This document shows positions 35,474 through 48,667 of a DNA stretch of 64,000 bases, piece by piece. A program made the position numbers and the translations under genes. Under the pieces are notes generated by a model. It saw only the letters and a program-made list of their open reading frames with translations, ran no database searches and was not told where the DNA came from. Source of the stretch: Sipunculus nudus (taxonomy: Eukaryota; Annelida; Sipuncula; Golfingiida; Sipunculidae); assembly GCA_026874595.1 (NCBI GenBank), contig CM049316.1:4414339-4478338 (forward strand), written 5' to 3'. Each line of letters opens with the position of its first letter. Within the stretch, counting starts at the first letter, position 1.

Positions 35474-38400
35474 GTAAGAATTTCCTCAATGAAAATAAAT
35501 TTTAAGTTCATATATAAATATATATATAATAAATTATGAAAATGTTTTATATATATCTTTATTCTTTTGAAAACCTATCTTATTAAATTTTCTTTCTTTA
35601 TTCTCACAGGTGCAAGATAAATTCTTTTAATGAAGATAAACTAATATAATATAATTAACGATATAATTCATATATTACATATATGTGGCATTAAATTTTA
35701 CACTCTAAACAAGCTCAAGATTGTGTATACTGTGGATATTGGTCAGCATTAAAGAATTTTTACTAAACCATAAAAAAATCCATTTATAAAAGAAGTTCAG
35801 GGTAACTTATTTTTGTCGCCCGGTGCTGAGTATTTATTTACTAAATTCATGATTCCTTCCTTTTTTTCTTCTCTATATTGTTTCTGAACTTGAGGCAGCT
35901 GCTGAGTATGAAATAATTTTATTTTTCAAAGAACTGGTACCATGTGACAGATGTTGCCTATGTTTTATTCATTCCCCTACACTTTCTTGTCTCTTCAGTA
36001 CTTTTGTTTTACCTGCTTTGCAGCATTTTGATTTTAATACAGATTTTTATAACAATATGAATATCATAAATTTCTACAGAAATGAGAACTTTACTTAAAA
36101 GATTAAACACATAACCAGCACTGAACATCTATTCTTATTTTATTATTATTTTTATTATTATTTTTATTATTTAACAGAATATAAGGATACAGATATTAAC
36201 TAATACCATATTGAGAATCTAGAGGGTGTGAAATCATGAGTATATAAAAGGACATAAATGGACAGATCATATATTGCTCGACAGGTGTAAAATGTGGGAT
36301 TTCTGATTGTGGAATGTATCTGCCTTATGGTGAATGATTAAAAGGACAACCATGCAGATGGTGCCATGCTAAAATTGATTTCTTGATGTCAGAATTCAAT
36401 TTTTCTTTTAAGCATTCTGAGAGAGAACTACTATTTTCTGGTGGAGACAGTTAGCTAACCATGGTACACGGGGACCCTTTCCCTGGAGGGTGGTCTCTGA
36501 CCTTTATCAATACTAAAGCAATTAGATCTCAATAGAGGAGAGATCTTTTAGAATTCCACTATTCCAATAGCAAAACCATTCCTTCAAATTAAGTGAATAA
36601 TATGCCAGTCCAGACAGTTTTATTTTTCTTAGAGGTGAAGCTACACTTGGTAGATCTGAACAATGATTTAAGCATTGAAACCTCTCCTTGTGGGTACCTC
36701 GATAACCAATTATGCACCTCGCAATAAGAGACTCTTCAAGAGGTCCAGTAGGTTTGAAAGTCCATTACCTCTCTAATATAAGTTCCTGGGAAAGCCTGGG
36801 ATTTGTGAGCTTTTGTTGTATTCATACTTTAGATGATATTTGATATAAATATATTTAAATTTGCAACTCCTCACATGGACTTAATTTGCCCATCTCACCT
36901 ATAATTTTGTATTATATTATATAGTTTTTGGTCACATAATTATAGTTATCAAAACTTATCTGTTAACAATCACATCACGCACAAGTAATAGATTGTGATT
37001 TCATGTCACTCCTAATTGTTATTCTTTAATTATAAACATATACAATTAATCATTTATGTGTTTTGGCACTGTCAGGGATGAAAGGTAGGGATCCATAACA
37101 CCATAAATCATTTATAGAACAAAGGAACAAAGTCATCGCTTGTCCTGCATGGCAACTGTCACCTTCAGTTACTTTGTCATTCTAAAAGAGATTTATACTG
37201 TATAAATTAATTTCCACTTTTTTCCCTGTTGAAAGACAATTTTGATTATTTAAAAGCACTTTCACTCAATCTGCAAAGCAGGAAAATTATTTCCACATTG
37301 ATTTAAAGAGAAGGACGACAGAAATAAATTCCATCAAGCTCCAATTAAAATCTGATATTTCCCTAAAAAACAAATGCACTTTGAACACGCCACTAAACTC
37401 TCAAGGTGCTTTCACTTAATTCTGGTATTTCCTCATGAACAATACATCTTTGTGCCATTCCTTAACAAGAAAGAGCACTTTTCACAAACTACCTAAAAGC
37501 AAGGTGCCAGTAATTTTATAGACACTTAGAAACTCAAATCCTTAGCTAAGATTTTAAAATATATGCACAGTGAAAGATGCACTCTTACCAAGTAGTTTTT
37601 TTTCTCTAAATGAAATCCATTTTTTCCTGATTGTCACCTGGAGTTAAGTGAACGGTACCCTGAAGTGAGTAGGAAGCTTTATTTAACACACATAATGTGA
37701 CAAGTGCACAAACGTCTATTTACCTAGTGTCTCTAGTCTGATTAAAGAGAGTTGGTCACACTACACTGACACTAACACTGATGAGCCCAACAGAGCAAAT
37801 GGGACGAAGACCTGATTCATGAGGAAAATGCAGAACTGCGATGCTTGCTCTCTCCTCTCCTCATTCCACAAACCAATTAGGATACCTCATTCACCATACA
37901 GTTGACCGATCTGCTGACAGAACTGTTTGTGTTACGTCATTCACAGTAATTGTGATCAATGTTTAGCACTAGCTTTCACAATGTACAACATTGGACAGAA
38001 GGTGGCGGTGTCTACTGAACAAGCATAAAGATGAACTTTTCCATGATGGTCGAACGTGTGTCCATTCACTTTCCATCAACAGACAACCGGAGAAAGTAGC
38101 TTCAAAATATATTATTTTCTACCAAAGTAACTTTTTTTTTACAACATCATTCCCTTTAATGCAAATGCAGGCCTATGCTGATCAGTCAGTGTAGCTGGAA
38201 TGGTAGAATTACCATTAGCCACAAAGCTTGTGCTCAAAAAAGCATAACTAATCGGTACCAGACAGGTAAGCTGAGCCATGAAATATATCTGATGGCTCCA
38301 ATGAGGAAATATTTATGTTTGTTACACTGAGAGATCTAGGGACGGGTATGCAAAATGTCTGCATCTTGTCACAATGATGCTCCAGCTTACAAATTATACA

Positions 38401-39149
38401 ATCACCCATCCACAAAATATTATACTTAATATATCCACTTCAGCCACGGGGAAGAACTCTGGCCCTGTATAGTAATCATTCGTCCAAAGTAATCCATCTC
38501 CAGCCGGTATATATCTCTGGTTAACGTAGCAAACGAGCTCTGCTCAAGTGGCAGGCAGAGGATTTGTTCATTCTGTGTAATGCGCTATGAATCATTTTGC
38601 GTGTTGGGGATAAATATCGGTCCTGACCCAATAGTTGAGGACCAGAAGGTTCTTGTTGTACATGGCAGGTATATAGAGACAAATGACATCATTAAGCACT
38701 ATTCTAACCACTCTGTCCACCAATACCAGACACACTTATTTTCTTTGGTGGTGAAAAGTAACTATCAACTTCAAACAGCAGAAAGCCTAAGTATACCAAG
38801 TGATATGTATGCCATTAATTTAACTGAGATTAGGCATAAATCAATATAATATTTGAAAAAGGGCTTTACATACAGCAACCTCATATGTTAACCTGCAGAA
38901 TCTCAGTGAAAAATATCATTTAAACATTCAAGGGTCAAGAAAAGGTAACAAAAATTATCAACTGGCTCCATGAAATGTTTACGTTTTGGTAAATTCTAAA
39001 TTCCTGCAGGTCTAACATAAAACTGACATCTCTGATTATAGCTACAAGGGTTCTGAACGAACTTTGTCAACTAAGCAGTTTTTCTTTGATGCCTGTTTTA
39101 GGGGCACAGCTTTTATCATGTGAATTATGGCTGTAAATAGTTTCTAACA
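35474..39149. other. Unassigned DNA with a TTA/TTTTA microsatellite
   Basis: A TTATTATTATTTTTATTATT tract lies at 36131-36172. The rest has no recognised gene. An 89-aa plus frame at 38580-38849 (VLGINIGPDPIVEDQKVLVV) has protein-like composition but no recognised family and no clear splice context. Confidence 0.35.
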
Positions 39150-40247
39150 TGCCATGTCTCAGATCTTCATTCTGGTCTGGTCTGGGTTATTAAAGGGGGC
39201 AAATATAAAATGCCATGTCTCAGATCTTCATTCTGGTCTGGTCTGGGTTATTAAAGGGGGCAAATATAAAATGCCATGTCTCAGATCTTCATTCTGGTCT
39301 GGTCTGGGTTATTAAAGGGGGCAAATATAAAATGCCATGTCTCAGATCTTCATTCTGGTCTGGTCTGGGTTATTAAAGGGGGCAAATATAAAATGCCATG
39401 TCTCAGATCTTCATTCTGGTCTGGCCTGGGTTATTAAAGGGGGCAAATATAAAATGCCATGTCTCAGATCTTCATTCTGGTCTGGTCTGGGTTATTAAAG
39501 GGGGCAAATATAAAATGCCATGTCTCAGATCTTCATTCTGGTCTGGACTGGGTTATTAAAGGGGGCAAATATAAAATGCCATGTCTCAGATCTTCATTCT
39601 GGTCTGGACTGGGTTATTAAAGGGGGCAAATATAAAATGCCATGTCTCAGATCTTCATTCTGGTCTGGACTGGGTTATTAAAGGGGGCAAATATAAAATG
39701 CCATGTCTCAGATCTTCATTCTGGTCTGGACTGGGTTATTAAAGGGGGCAAATATAAAATGCCATGTCTCAGATCTTCATTCTGGTCTGGTCTGGGTTAT
39801 TAAAGGGGGCAAATATAAAATGCCATGTCTCAGATCTTCATTCTGGTCTGGTCTGGGTTATTAAAGGGGGCAAATATAAAATGCCATGTCTCAGATCTTC
39901 ATTCTGGTCTGGACTGGGTTATTAAAGGGGGCAAATATAAAATGCCATGTCTCAGATCTTCATTCTGGTCTGGACTAGGTTATTAAAGGGGGCAAATATA
40001 AAATGCCAAGTCTCAGATCTTCATTCTGGTCTGGACTGGGTTATTAAAGGGGGCAAATATAAAATGCCATGTCTCAGATCTTCATTCTGGTCTGGACTGG
40101 GTTATTTAAGGGGGCAAATATAAAATGCCATGTCTCAGATCTTCATTCTGGTCTGGACTGGGTAATTAAAGGGGGCAAATATAAAATGCCATGTCTGAGA
40201 TCTTCATTCTGGTCTGGACTAGGTTATTAAAGGGGGCAAATATAAAA
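39150..40247. repeat. 61-bp satellite-like array, 18 units
   Basis: Unit start TGCCATGTCTCAGATCTTC at 39150, then every 61 bp to 40187: 18 units filling 1098 bp with no length change. A single site after GGTCTGG varies by unit in the order T,T,T,T,C,T,A,A,A,A,T,T,A,A,A,A,A,A. Private changes are concentrated in the last five units (14-18). Each unit contains AGATCT and AAATATAAAATG. 61 is not a multiple of 3 and each unit has stops, so it is not a coding repeat. Such uniformity suggests recent expansion by slippage or unequal exchange. Confidence 0.97.
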
Positions 40248-41329
40248 TGCTCCTAAAGAAGAAAATGATTTTTAAATGTTAACAGTAAAAATCAACATTC
40301 TTAATCCTGAAAATATTAATCAGCTGAAAAAGCCAGAATACAGAATATTTTTATATACTCTGTCAAATCTAACTGTTTTGAACCAAGACTTTAAACTTTT
40401 AAAGATTAATTTAATTTAACATTTAAATCATTTAAATTAAAATTTATTTAAAATTTGATTCATAATATGAATTAGATTAATGATATTAATATATAATAAA
40501 TTTTGTGTTGGCCTTTGAATCACATGATATGTGTGTCTGTATTTCAAGACATTATTATCTGCCATTAACAGCTAAAATATTACATACAGCAACATGTGTT
40601 GCAAGATGGTAGGCAGACATGGCAGGCCCTTTAGCTTCAAGAGTACAGAAAAAAAGGAAATATATTGCTCAAGCTTACATTTAAAGTCTTTGTCTTCATT
40701 TATTGTCAGCCTTTACTCTAAGGGACAAAATAACATGTGACCTTTGGCTGAAAAAAAATAAAATAAAAACTTGACAAAAATTCTAAAATCACAAAAGCCT
40801 ACAAATCAAATGTTACTGCAAAAAAAAGTGATTTAAGCTAAAGAAAGCAGATATTTCTAATGTTAACATTGTTGTTTTGAACCTTTCAACAGTGGTGGCT
40901 TTAAATAAAGAACTCACTTTATAAATCGATGGAATTTCATCTCAGTAACAAGAGTGTTTTCATTATGCTGCTCAAATAATGGTTCATAACAGTCTATACT
41001 TACAGCAATAGGTAGGGTGGTTAGATACAAAGACACTAATATCTAGTTCCAAAGACACATTTTATTTTTATGCTTATAATGTAAACAAATTTTATATTTT
41101 TTATGAAATGTATGCAAAATGCAAGGCTATATATGACAGCAACACACATTAAACCAAAAGCTGATGTACAGTATACTATTACAAACGTGAAGAGAAGGTA
41201 CAGGGATAGCAGTTTCATTTTAATTGTAAAGAAGTTACTGAACAGCACCATTTCCCCTTTTCAATGTTTTACCTGGGAGTTTTACATGGTGAAAAGTCAT
41301 TTATTAAGGTTTATCTAAACAGTCTGCAT
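40248..41329. other. Unassigned AT-rich DNA
   Basis: No gene recognised; overlapping frames at 41036-41251 (-) and 41103-41318 (+) are mutual shadows without a motif. Confidence 0.35.
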
Positions 41330-41610
41330 GGCATGAAAAACATCATGTGATTAATTATAAGTCCTATCTACAAGCTTTGCATTATGGGAAAGGTCATGTG
41401 ACTAAGTCCTACCTAAAACACTTTGCATCATGAGAAGAGTCATGTGACTAAATCATCTCTGAAACATTTGCCTGATTGGAAGAGTCCACAGCTATGATAC
41501 AGGGCATTATGGGAAGAATCATGTGACTAGAAGTCTTATCTACTATACTGCATGATGGGAAGATCCATGAGACTAAGTCCTAAATAAACACTAGCTCTGC
41601 ATGATGGGAA
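41330..41610 (+). repeat. 46-48-bp degenerate array with E-box/M-box and ZNF143-like motifs
   Basis: About six diverged units with consensus GCATNATGGGAAGAGTCATG followed by TGACTAAGTCCTATCTA. GCAT(T/C/G)ATGGGAA-type segments start at about 41378, 41424, 41502, 41548 and 41597. GTCATGTGACTA or ATCATGTGACTA occurs at about 41393, 41438 and 41518. TCATGTGA is the M-box/E-box core of MiT/TFE and other bHLH-zip factors. GCATGATGGGA matches the reverse complement of the ZNF143 submotif TCCCAKMRTGC (both from established motif knowledge). The regulatory reading is inference. Confidence 0.65.
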
Positions 41611-42757
41611 TTAAAAGCTAGATATCATGAAAGGAGACGTGTTTTAGAATAAAGACCAAGTTTCAACTGAAAACTTAATGCATCAGGATTTTTTCTCAGA
41701 AAAATTTCAGTCTAAAGCAGGTTTGTATTATGTATTTTGAAGCGCGTTTTACATAATGAAATATATTTTTAATAATACTATTTTTAATGAAAAATAATAC
41801 TGTACATATAATGGACTAGATGTGCATGACCTGAAAAAATTATGACTTCAGGTCAATACACTCTAATGTTTCATCTAACTGAGCATGCCTCTGTCACACT
41901 GACAGATTCAGTTTCCACTGCCGGAGGTAACTCTGGAGTACTAAGCACCATTGATCAGTAAATGTGTCTGACCAGTCAAATCCTTTTCACAACCAACAAC
42001 AGAGAATTAGCAGTCCTTATGGATTACATTGCTTGTATCCCTTTCAGCCTTTCGTGAAACTGAGATTTCATGATTCAGCGAGTATTGCTGTTCTCAATTC
42101 CACAATAACATCACTAAAGGTTTTTGTTTTAAACTTTAACACTTTGATTCTACACCAAATGGCTATTAAATTGCTGAATGAAATTAAACCATGTCAATCT
42201 GGACATCAAGTACAGATTTAACGAATTAATTTGATGGACAAGCCTTGTCTGATTCCAACTTTGATGGAGACATTTCATAATACAGAGTGCTTGAGGGAAA
42301 GTTTATAACAATAACTGCAACTGAATACCAACATTTAAGGGGATCTTCATATGCTGTTCCAATTAAGAGACCATTCTGTTAATTTCAATACGCAAAATCA
42401 AATTCTGAACAAATCATGGTTATTGGTAGGAATATTTTAACAGAAAGCTGTGTAGGTGACACAGCAAAACTTTATAGAAACTAGAACACTGACAGGTAAG
42501 AACGGGCCCAGCAAAAGGCACATAGACATCCAGTAGGGGCTGAGTGATCCATAAAAAATATAATAATCTACCTGATTACATGCAGAAACAGAGAGAAATG
42601 AATGAAGTCAGTTTTTAAACAAGTGAACAAAGATGTTAAGGTTTGAATCAGCAACAGAAATGTATAAAGATATAGGGGTGGAGTATTCCAAGCAACAAAG
42701 GCAAAATTACATCTGATGTATTAAACTGTAAGCCTGGTCAGCATAATTCTGTGCAAT
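41611..42757. other. Unassigned DNA
   Basis: No gene recognised; the 85-aa plus-strand frame at 41964-42221 has no domain. Confidence 0.35.
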
Positions 42758-43675
42758 TGTCCTGTGACCATGATTTTTTATCTTGATGTCAAAAGTGTAA
42801 AGGGGGTCCTCCTATTGGCAGGGAAGCATATGTGCAAGATCAGAGGTTTTGGATGAAAAGTTTGTCTGAAAATGCACAATGTTTTTAAGAAGTGGGTCAT
42901 TTGACCTTGAGCTCTGACCTCACGATCACAAAATATACAGAGTTCTTACTATTGTGGAGGGCTATGTACAAGTCAAGTTCAAATCACTATGTCAACCTGA
43001 AGTGATTTATGATCTAGCTGTCCTGTGTGACCTTGACCTTTGACCCTGTGACCTAAAATTCAATAGGCTTCTTCTGCTATAGGTTGGTGAGCTATATGTT
43101 CAAGATGGAATGTTTGGTATGAAAAGTTTGATTTAAAATGCACTGACAATCTTTTTAAGGATGTAGGTCCTGTGACCCTGACCTTTGACCTCATGACCCT
43201 AAAATCTGATATCTTCTTGCTTAAGTGGTGGGCCATATATAAGTCAAGTTTGAAATATATGTGTAAATCAAAACTGGAGTTATCATCCAGAAACAAACTG
43301 GTGGACACATGGCCCCTGTGACCTTGACCTTTGACCTTGTGATTGAAAATTCCAAAAGTTTCTTCCCCTATCGACAGGTGAGCTACATCTGTAAGATGGA
43401 TTATGTTGGATGAAAAGTTTGGCTTAAAATGCATCCACAATCTTTTAAAGAAGTGGGTGCTGTGACCATGACCTTTGACCTCCTGAACCCAAAATCGATA
43501 GAGTTCTTGCAATAGTGGTGGGCCATATATAAGTCAAGTTTGAAATTCATATGTCTATCCAAACTGGAGTTATCATCCACAACATATTTGTGGACGGACA
43601 CAAAGACACACAGATGGACAGGGTGATTACAATAGGGCAACCACTTTTTCAAGCGGGGTACTAAAAAGAGTATAT
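42758..43675 (+). mobile_element. Pearl-like element P1 (six 145-bp units)
   Basis: Core units are marked by GTGACC or a variant at 42764, 42900, 43027, 43172, 43318 and 43462; the last four are 144-146 bp apart. Each holds a TGACCTTTGACC-type segment, then a GGT-GG-GA(G/C)CTATAT phrase, an AAGATG(A/G)A block and TTTAA(A)GAAGTGGGTC. The array ends in GGACGGACACAAAGACACAC (43592) and a terminal block ending near GGGGTACTAAAAAG. A 150-aa minus frame at 43060-43512 is open across three units and shows the repeated text HFK.NFS; it is a by-product of the repeat, not a gene. Assigned to the pearl type by core period, GGAC run and terminal structure. Confidence 0.72.
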
Positions 43676-44239
43676 AAACTGAACATGCAAATTAAGCTGT
43701 AAATACCAAAAAAATGCTAAAGACAATCAAAACAGTTTGTGCTGAGTGAGGAAACCATTCTGAAAATGTTGTATGGTGAAAGAAAAGACCAGTTGGACTA
43801 GTACTATGAAAACCTCCAGACCAATCTTTATCTTACTTATTATGAAATTAAAACCCATGTGTGATAAAAATTCTAATAATCAATTATTTTTTCTTCCTGG
43901 TCACCTGTGCCTTTTAACTAATTGGCAGTTTGATAGTACCTGGTGGTTTTAAGGTAATTAGTACCAGAACGTACCCCCCATAATCTCAGGTGGGACTCAA
44001 AAATTTCATTCTGCTTTATCAAACAATGACAACTCACCAATTATCTCTGCTCAGCTGAGGGTAACCATAACAACTCACCTGAAATGAGAGAAAACATATC
44101 AAGACCAAAATTCACACAGGTGGTAACATTGTCCACTGTCATGGTTATTAGTAACATGAGACATTTATTATATAATTTTCTGCAGCTATTGCAGAAATAT
44201 CAATCTCATTCAAATAAACTATCCAGATCTCTTTCATTT
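43676..44239. other. Unassigned DNA
   Basis: No gene or repeat recognised. Confidence 0.35.
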
Positions 44240-44648
44240 GGGAATGTCTTTTAAAAAAAAATACATTATGTTTTCATAATTTTCTTCGTTTATATTGCCA
44301 AAGATAATTATCTTTAAAAAAATTTATTTTCTTGCCCCACTCTGTTTAATTATCTTGTGGCAAGAAATTTTTTAGCAGTAGGGAAGAAAATGGTATAGTA
44401 CATTTTCTTATGATGAGATTTTTTTCTGAAAGGATAATATTTCTTGCTATCAAAGAAAGTTATCTTTCATGGCAGGAAATAATGTCTTGGGATATTATGA
44501 TGGAGGCATTTTTTCCTATGATAAGGTAAAATATCTTGGCTTAAGAAAATCAAAATATATTTTCTTGTCTGAAATGCTGCCTAGCTATAAATCAAGAAGA
44601 AATATCTTGAAGATTTCCTGTCTACAGAAAAATTTTCTTTGGAAAAGG
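44240..44648. repeat. AAGAAAA / TTTTCTT motif-rich block
   Basis: Dense, irregular recurrence of TTTTCTT, AAGAAAAT and ATATCTTG in both orientations (for example near 44280, 44328, 44366, 44405, 44532 and 44600). The 79-aa plus frame at 44469-44708 runs through it, is lysine-rich and shows no domain. The block may be an old inverted or tandem repeat. It directly abuts element P2. Confidence 0.35.
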
Positions 44649-44659
44649 CAAAAAAAAAC

Positions 44660-45367
44660 CCCAAGGGCACAGCAAAGCAGAGTGTCCCCTCGCAAGGGGC
44701 ATAATTAGAATGGGTGTATTAGACAGTATAAAAATGAGGAGGGCAGGTCTCTAGCCTTGACCTTTGCACCTGTGACCTCAAAATGAATAATGTTCTTCAT
44801 CCATGGATGGGTGAGCTATATGAGCTAGATGACACTGACAGGTGTTGGTCAAACGGTTTGGCTTAAAATGGGTCCACAAGCTTTGTCAGGAAGTGGGCCC
44901 TGTGGTTGTGACCTTTGACCCTGTGACCTGAAAATCAATAAAGGTCTTTAACTATGGGTGGGTGAACCATATGTGCAAGATGAAAGGTTTTGGTCAAATG
45001 GTTTGGCTTTAAATGGGTCCACGATTCTTTTCAAGAAGTGGGCCCTGTGGCCATGGCCTTTGACCCTGTGACCTCAAAATCAAAAGTGTTTTTTTATCCT
45101 TGGGTGGGTGAGCCATATTTGCAAGATGAAAGGTTGTAGTCAAAAGGTTTGGCTTAAAATGGGTCCACAAAATTTTTTGAAGAAGTGGATTCTGTGGCCG
45201 TGGCCACTATGGATGGGTGAGCCATATTTGCAAGATGAAAGGTTTTGGTCAAAAGGTTTGACTTGAAATGGATCCACAAGCCAATTCCGGACAGGACAGA
45301 AGGACGGACACAAGAACAGAGATGTTACTATATCCCTCTCGCAATGCACTGCCAGGGGATAATAAAG
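44660..45367 (+). mobile_element. Pearl-like element P2
   Basis: Begins CCAAGGGCACAGCAAAGCAG and a small hairpin, CCCCTCGCAAGGGG (44687-44700), then GCATAATTAGAATGGGTGTA. Core units are about 144-145 bp apart (GTGACC or variants at 44757, 44908, 45052 and 45198). The array ends in GGACAGGACAGAAGGACGG (45289) and a terminal palindrome built on TATCCC...GGGGATA (45331-45361) followed by ATAAA. The 5' sequence matches P3 and P4. Frames on both strands at 45140-45499 are repeat-derived. Confidence 0.75.
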
Positions 45368-47954
45368 TTTGGTTCTCAGACACTTTTTTTCAGAAATCAA
45401 TGTGGACAGATGATTTTTTCTTTTTTACCTTTTTTTATGTTTTGTCCCATGATCAGGGAAAAGCATGATAATAACAGATATTTTTTGCTTAACAAGTAAA
45501 AGCAATACACAACAAAGGAAACTTTATCAACATTGTATTATTTTATCTTCTTATAAGAAATTTCCACTAAGCTGGAGCCCATAATAGGGAAGTTTCTATT
45601 GAATATTAATTCAAAATAAAAATTTCTGATGCTGAAATTGACACCAGCAATGCCTGAGAACCATACCCTTAATTTTTTTGGCCTAAGAAATATAAACTTT
45701 TCTATAACCAAAGAAAAAGCCAGTCAGATAACATCACACAAAATATTTGAGTAATTATTTAACTTATTTGTCTTTTATGGCACTCAGGATCTAACAATGC
45801 TTAGATGTCAAATGTTGCTTAATTTTTATATTATATTTTTAATATACATCATGCTATCATGAATCTGAATTCAATGATATTTAAAAAGAAAATATCAATA
45901 ACTTTATGAGACTTAGATACACTAATCTGTCATCTCCAAACAGACTGGCCTACATAACAAAAAAATTGCCAAAAGTGGTCCCATATGTACTGAAATTTTA
46001 AACTGAGATCAGCATTTTAGTAAGAACAAATGTCCCACTTTATCAACCTACTGTTTCAAATGTCATTGTTTCCTGATGTTTCCATCTGGTGTCAGATATT
46101 AATCAATCGAAAGTTACACTATGCATGAAACAAGAAAAAGCACAAAAGAGGCAATCTGATGGCCCTGGCCTTGTGTCCAGATGAAAATCAACAAAATGTC
46201 AATGCACCAAATCATTCCTTAACGTTTTATGAAAAACTAAGAATTCAAGATAATTCTGCTAACATATGAATAAAACAAACATCTTTGAATACACCAAATA
46301 CTTGACCTACATGAGACTTTGATTAAATTTTATCCCTAAAAATATCCTATTCTAACTATAAATGTATTAGAAACTTAAAAGATGGCATTAATATGTGAAC
46401 ATGATCTAAATTAATTCTGTGACAAGCTTTGGTTACTCAATAATCTATTTCATTGAGTAATCACTGCCTATAAGCCTTTCAGCAATATACACCAAATCAA
46501 AATGACTTCCAGCATATCATGTCCTAGAAAACCTCTCATAAACCAGTCTATTCTAGGTCAAGGTTAGGAGCAGCATCTCTGGAGTTCACCACAATGGTTA
46601 TAAGATAAGTGGCTCAGCTGTTAATGAATGACATGTCCTTCTAATAAGCTTGTCACTGAGACCAGCGTTAAACCATAAAAAGTCCATGCAACCAACAATT
46701 GTGCGATCAAGTGACACATTAACCCTTATGAAAGAAGTCCATCTTACACCCGTTTTAGTTTTGTAAAGGGAAAAACACACAATAAATTTGCTGCAGGAAG
46801 GTGGAGTGATATAAGCTGATGACGAGCTTGACAAGTATAGGCATACCCTCACAAAGACAAGGCGCCACCAGGGACTATCATTTACAACTTGATCGGCAAT
46901 AAAACAAGTGTCCTTGTGACATGGTTGTCAAGTCTTCCCTCTGAGCCCTGGAAAGTCATTAGCTGACAGTGAAGGCCAGTGTTAGATGTGTCACATGTAT
47001 CTGTAGACTTGATCTTAAATTTGGTGACCTGCATGCCATTAGGAATTAAGGCTTCCCGCTCAAATGGCTAGCTAATCATCATCACAACTTCAAACATCAC
47101 CATAAGTATGCTCGCTGTATACAGACTGTTATACAGTTTAGGTAGATATGGAACGATAACGCCTGATGATTGGACAAACTTCACTAGCTGAACAATGATT
47201 CAAACCCCAAAGCTTTCTTTGTCAGTTAGTAAATGTTTTACATTAACAATGCTCTCAAAGTTCTCCTCTGTCTGTCTCTGTATCTATCCAGTTATGTTTG
47301 GTCATCTGCATGGCAGGGGAAGGGGACAGAAGTTGGAAATAGGAAGTTTTTCTGGAGATTTACTTTATTTTGTATTTTCATCTTAAGCTTCCTGCAAATA
47401 TTAAAGCCTGATAAATTCTACTTTTGCCAAACAAATTAAGGCTTTATAAATGCAAAATTGTAATAAAGTTGTCAATCTTGATTGCATGGCACTATATTTA
47501 CACTGAATACCACTAATTTCCTGACCAGGTAACTACAGTTCATTACCTGACCAGGTGATAATACTATCCATAAAGATGGATTATAAATGACAGCTGCACT
47601 GCAGAATGAATGCAACAGCTGTCATGTGTAACTATCATATAAAAAATATGTAGCATGTTTGAAGTGCTTTGTTTGATCTGATATGGAGGCCATAGACTGG
47701 CTGCTTCACAGGTTAAAGCCTCTATAATGGAAATCACAATCTGGAGTTCAAAGTGAGTGACATATGTCATATTTCCCTTCATTTAAACATTCTTGATTAA
47801 CCTCAATTTAAATTAAGTTTACTGCATCAATTCTGCAATTAAATGTTTTGATTCCCCCATGTTTTGTTGGTTGGTTTGTTTGTGTACAGGACTTTAACAT
47901 AGACAGTAGAATTTTTTTGTTTCTGAACATAATTTTATTAAAAGAGTGCATTAA
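45368..47954. other. Unassigned AT-rich DNA
   Basis: No gene recognised. Frames at 46598-46852 (-), 47195-47386 (+) and 47564-47782 (-) have no recognisable motif. Confidence 0.35.
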
Positions 47955-48015
47955 ATTGTAGTGGCCAGTCCGAGGTTGGTGGTTTACTCAGGGTCCTCCA
48001 TTAGTAATTATAACT
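47955..48015 (+). mobile_element. Fragment of a SINE body
   Basis: CGAGGTTGGTGGTTTACTCA then GGGTCCTCC resembles the SINE body on the minus strand at 9640-9846 (AAGGTCGGTGGTTTTCTCCG). The match is short and no head or tail is preserved, so it is a relic at most. Confidence 0.35.
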
Positions 48016-48615
48016 AGATGTACAATCCATGTAAAATAAATACATTTATATTGAATTCTTAAAAAAAACTCCAAATTGTTATATTGTATTTTTGTTATTA
48101 TTCTTTTGTCTTTGACATGTTTTCATTTTTATTAAGTTTAAAGGTTATATGAAGGCAACCAGCCAAAAAAGCAGCAAAAGAAGAACTTGCCGTGGTTGAC
48201 TGGCATGGAGTAAATGTAGGTTCCTATCAAATCTTAGAAGACTTGGTGACTAGTAGATCCTGAAAGTGGACTTTGTTGTTGTTATATTACCAGTGATCAA
48301 AACACTGAAATTTTGGTAAAACCTGTAATATTCATGAAATGGGACAATTAATATCTAAAATGGTAAAAAGGAATTTTATTCCCTGCATTCACCATGTGAT
48401 ATAGAGTGTTGTGACAGAATAAATTAGTAACCACTGATAAGAAAAATACCTTAAGAAATAAGGTTTCTTTAACTGAAAAGGGCTTTATCATTTATGGACC
48501 CATTGTTGTTTAGGCTTTTTGACTGTGGAGGCAGCGCTTTGTTGAGGGGTCATACCGGGACCATGTGCCAGTGTTTGTTCAAGACATTTAAGCACATGGC
48601 TTTAAGGAGAGTACC
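48016..48615. other. Unassigned DNA
   Basis: No gene or repeat recognised. Confidence 0.35.
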
Positions 48616-48667
48616 TTAACAAAAAATCATACAAAAACATAGGAATCTGTTGAAAGGTAAATGATAC

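Noticed and set aside
38580-38849. 89-aa plus-strand frame as a real gene
   Set aside because: Composition is protein-like, but no family, splice signals or conserved motif could be recognised; kept only as a note in the region entry.
39150-40247. CRISPR-like array
   Set aside because: Units are contiguous 61-bp repeats with no unique spacers, in eukaryotic DNA.
43060-43512. 150-aa minus-strand open frame, the longest outside the LINEs
   Set aside because: It spans three 145-bp pearl-core units and its peptide repeats with the same period; it is open only because the repeat lacks stops in that frame.
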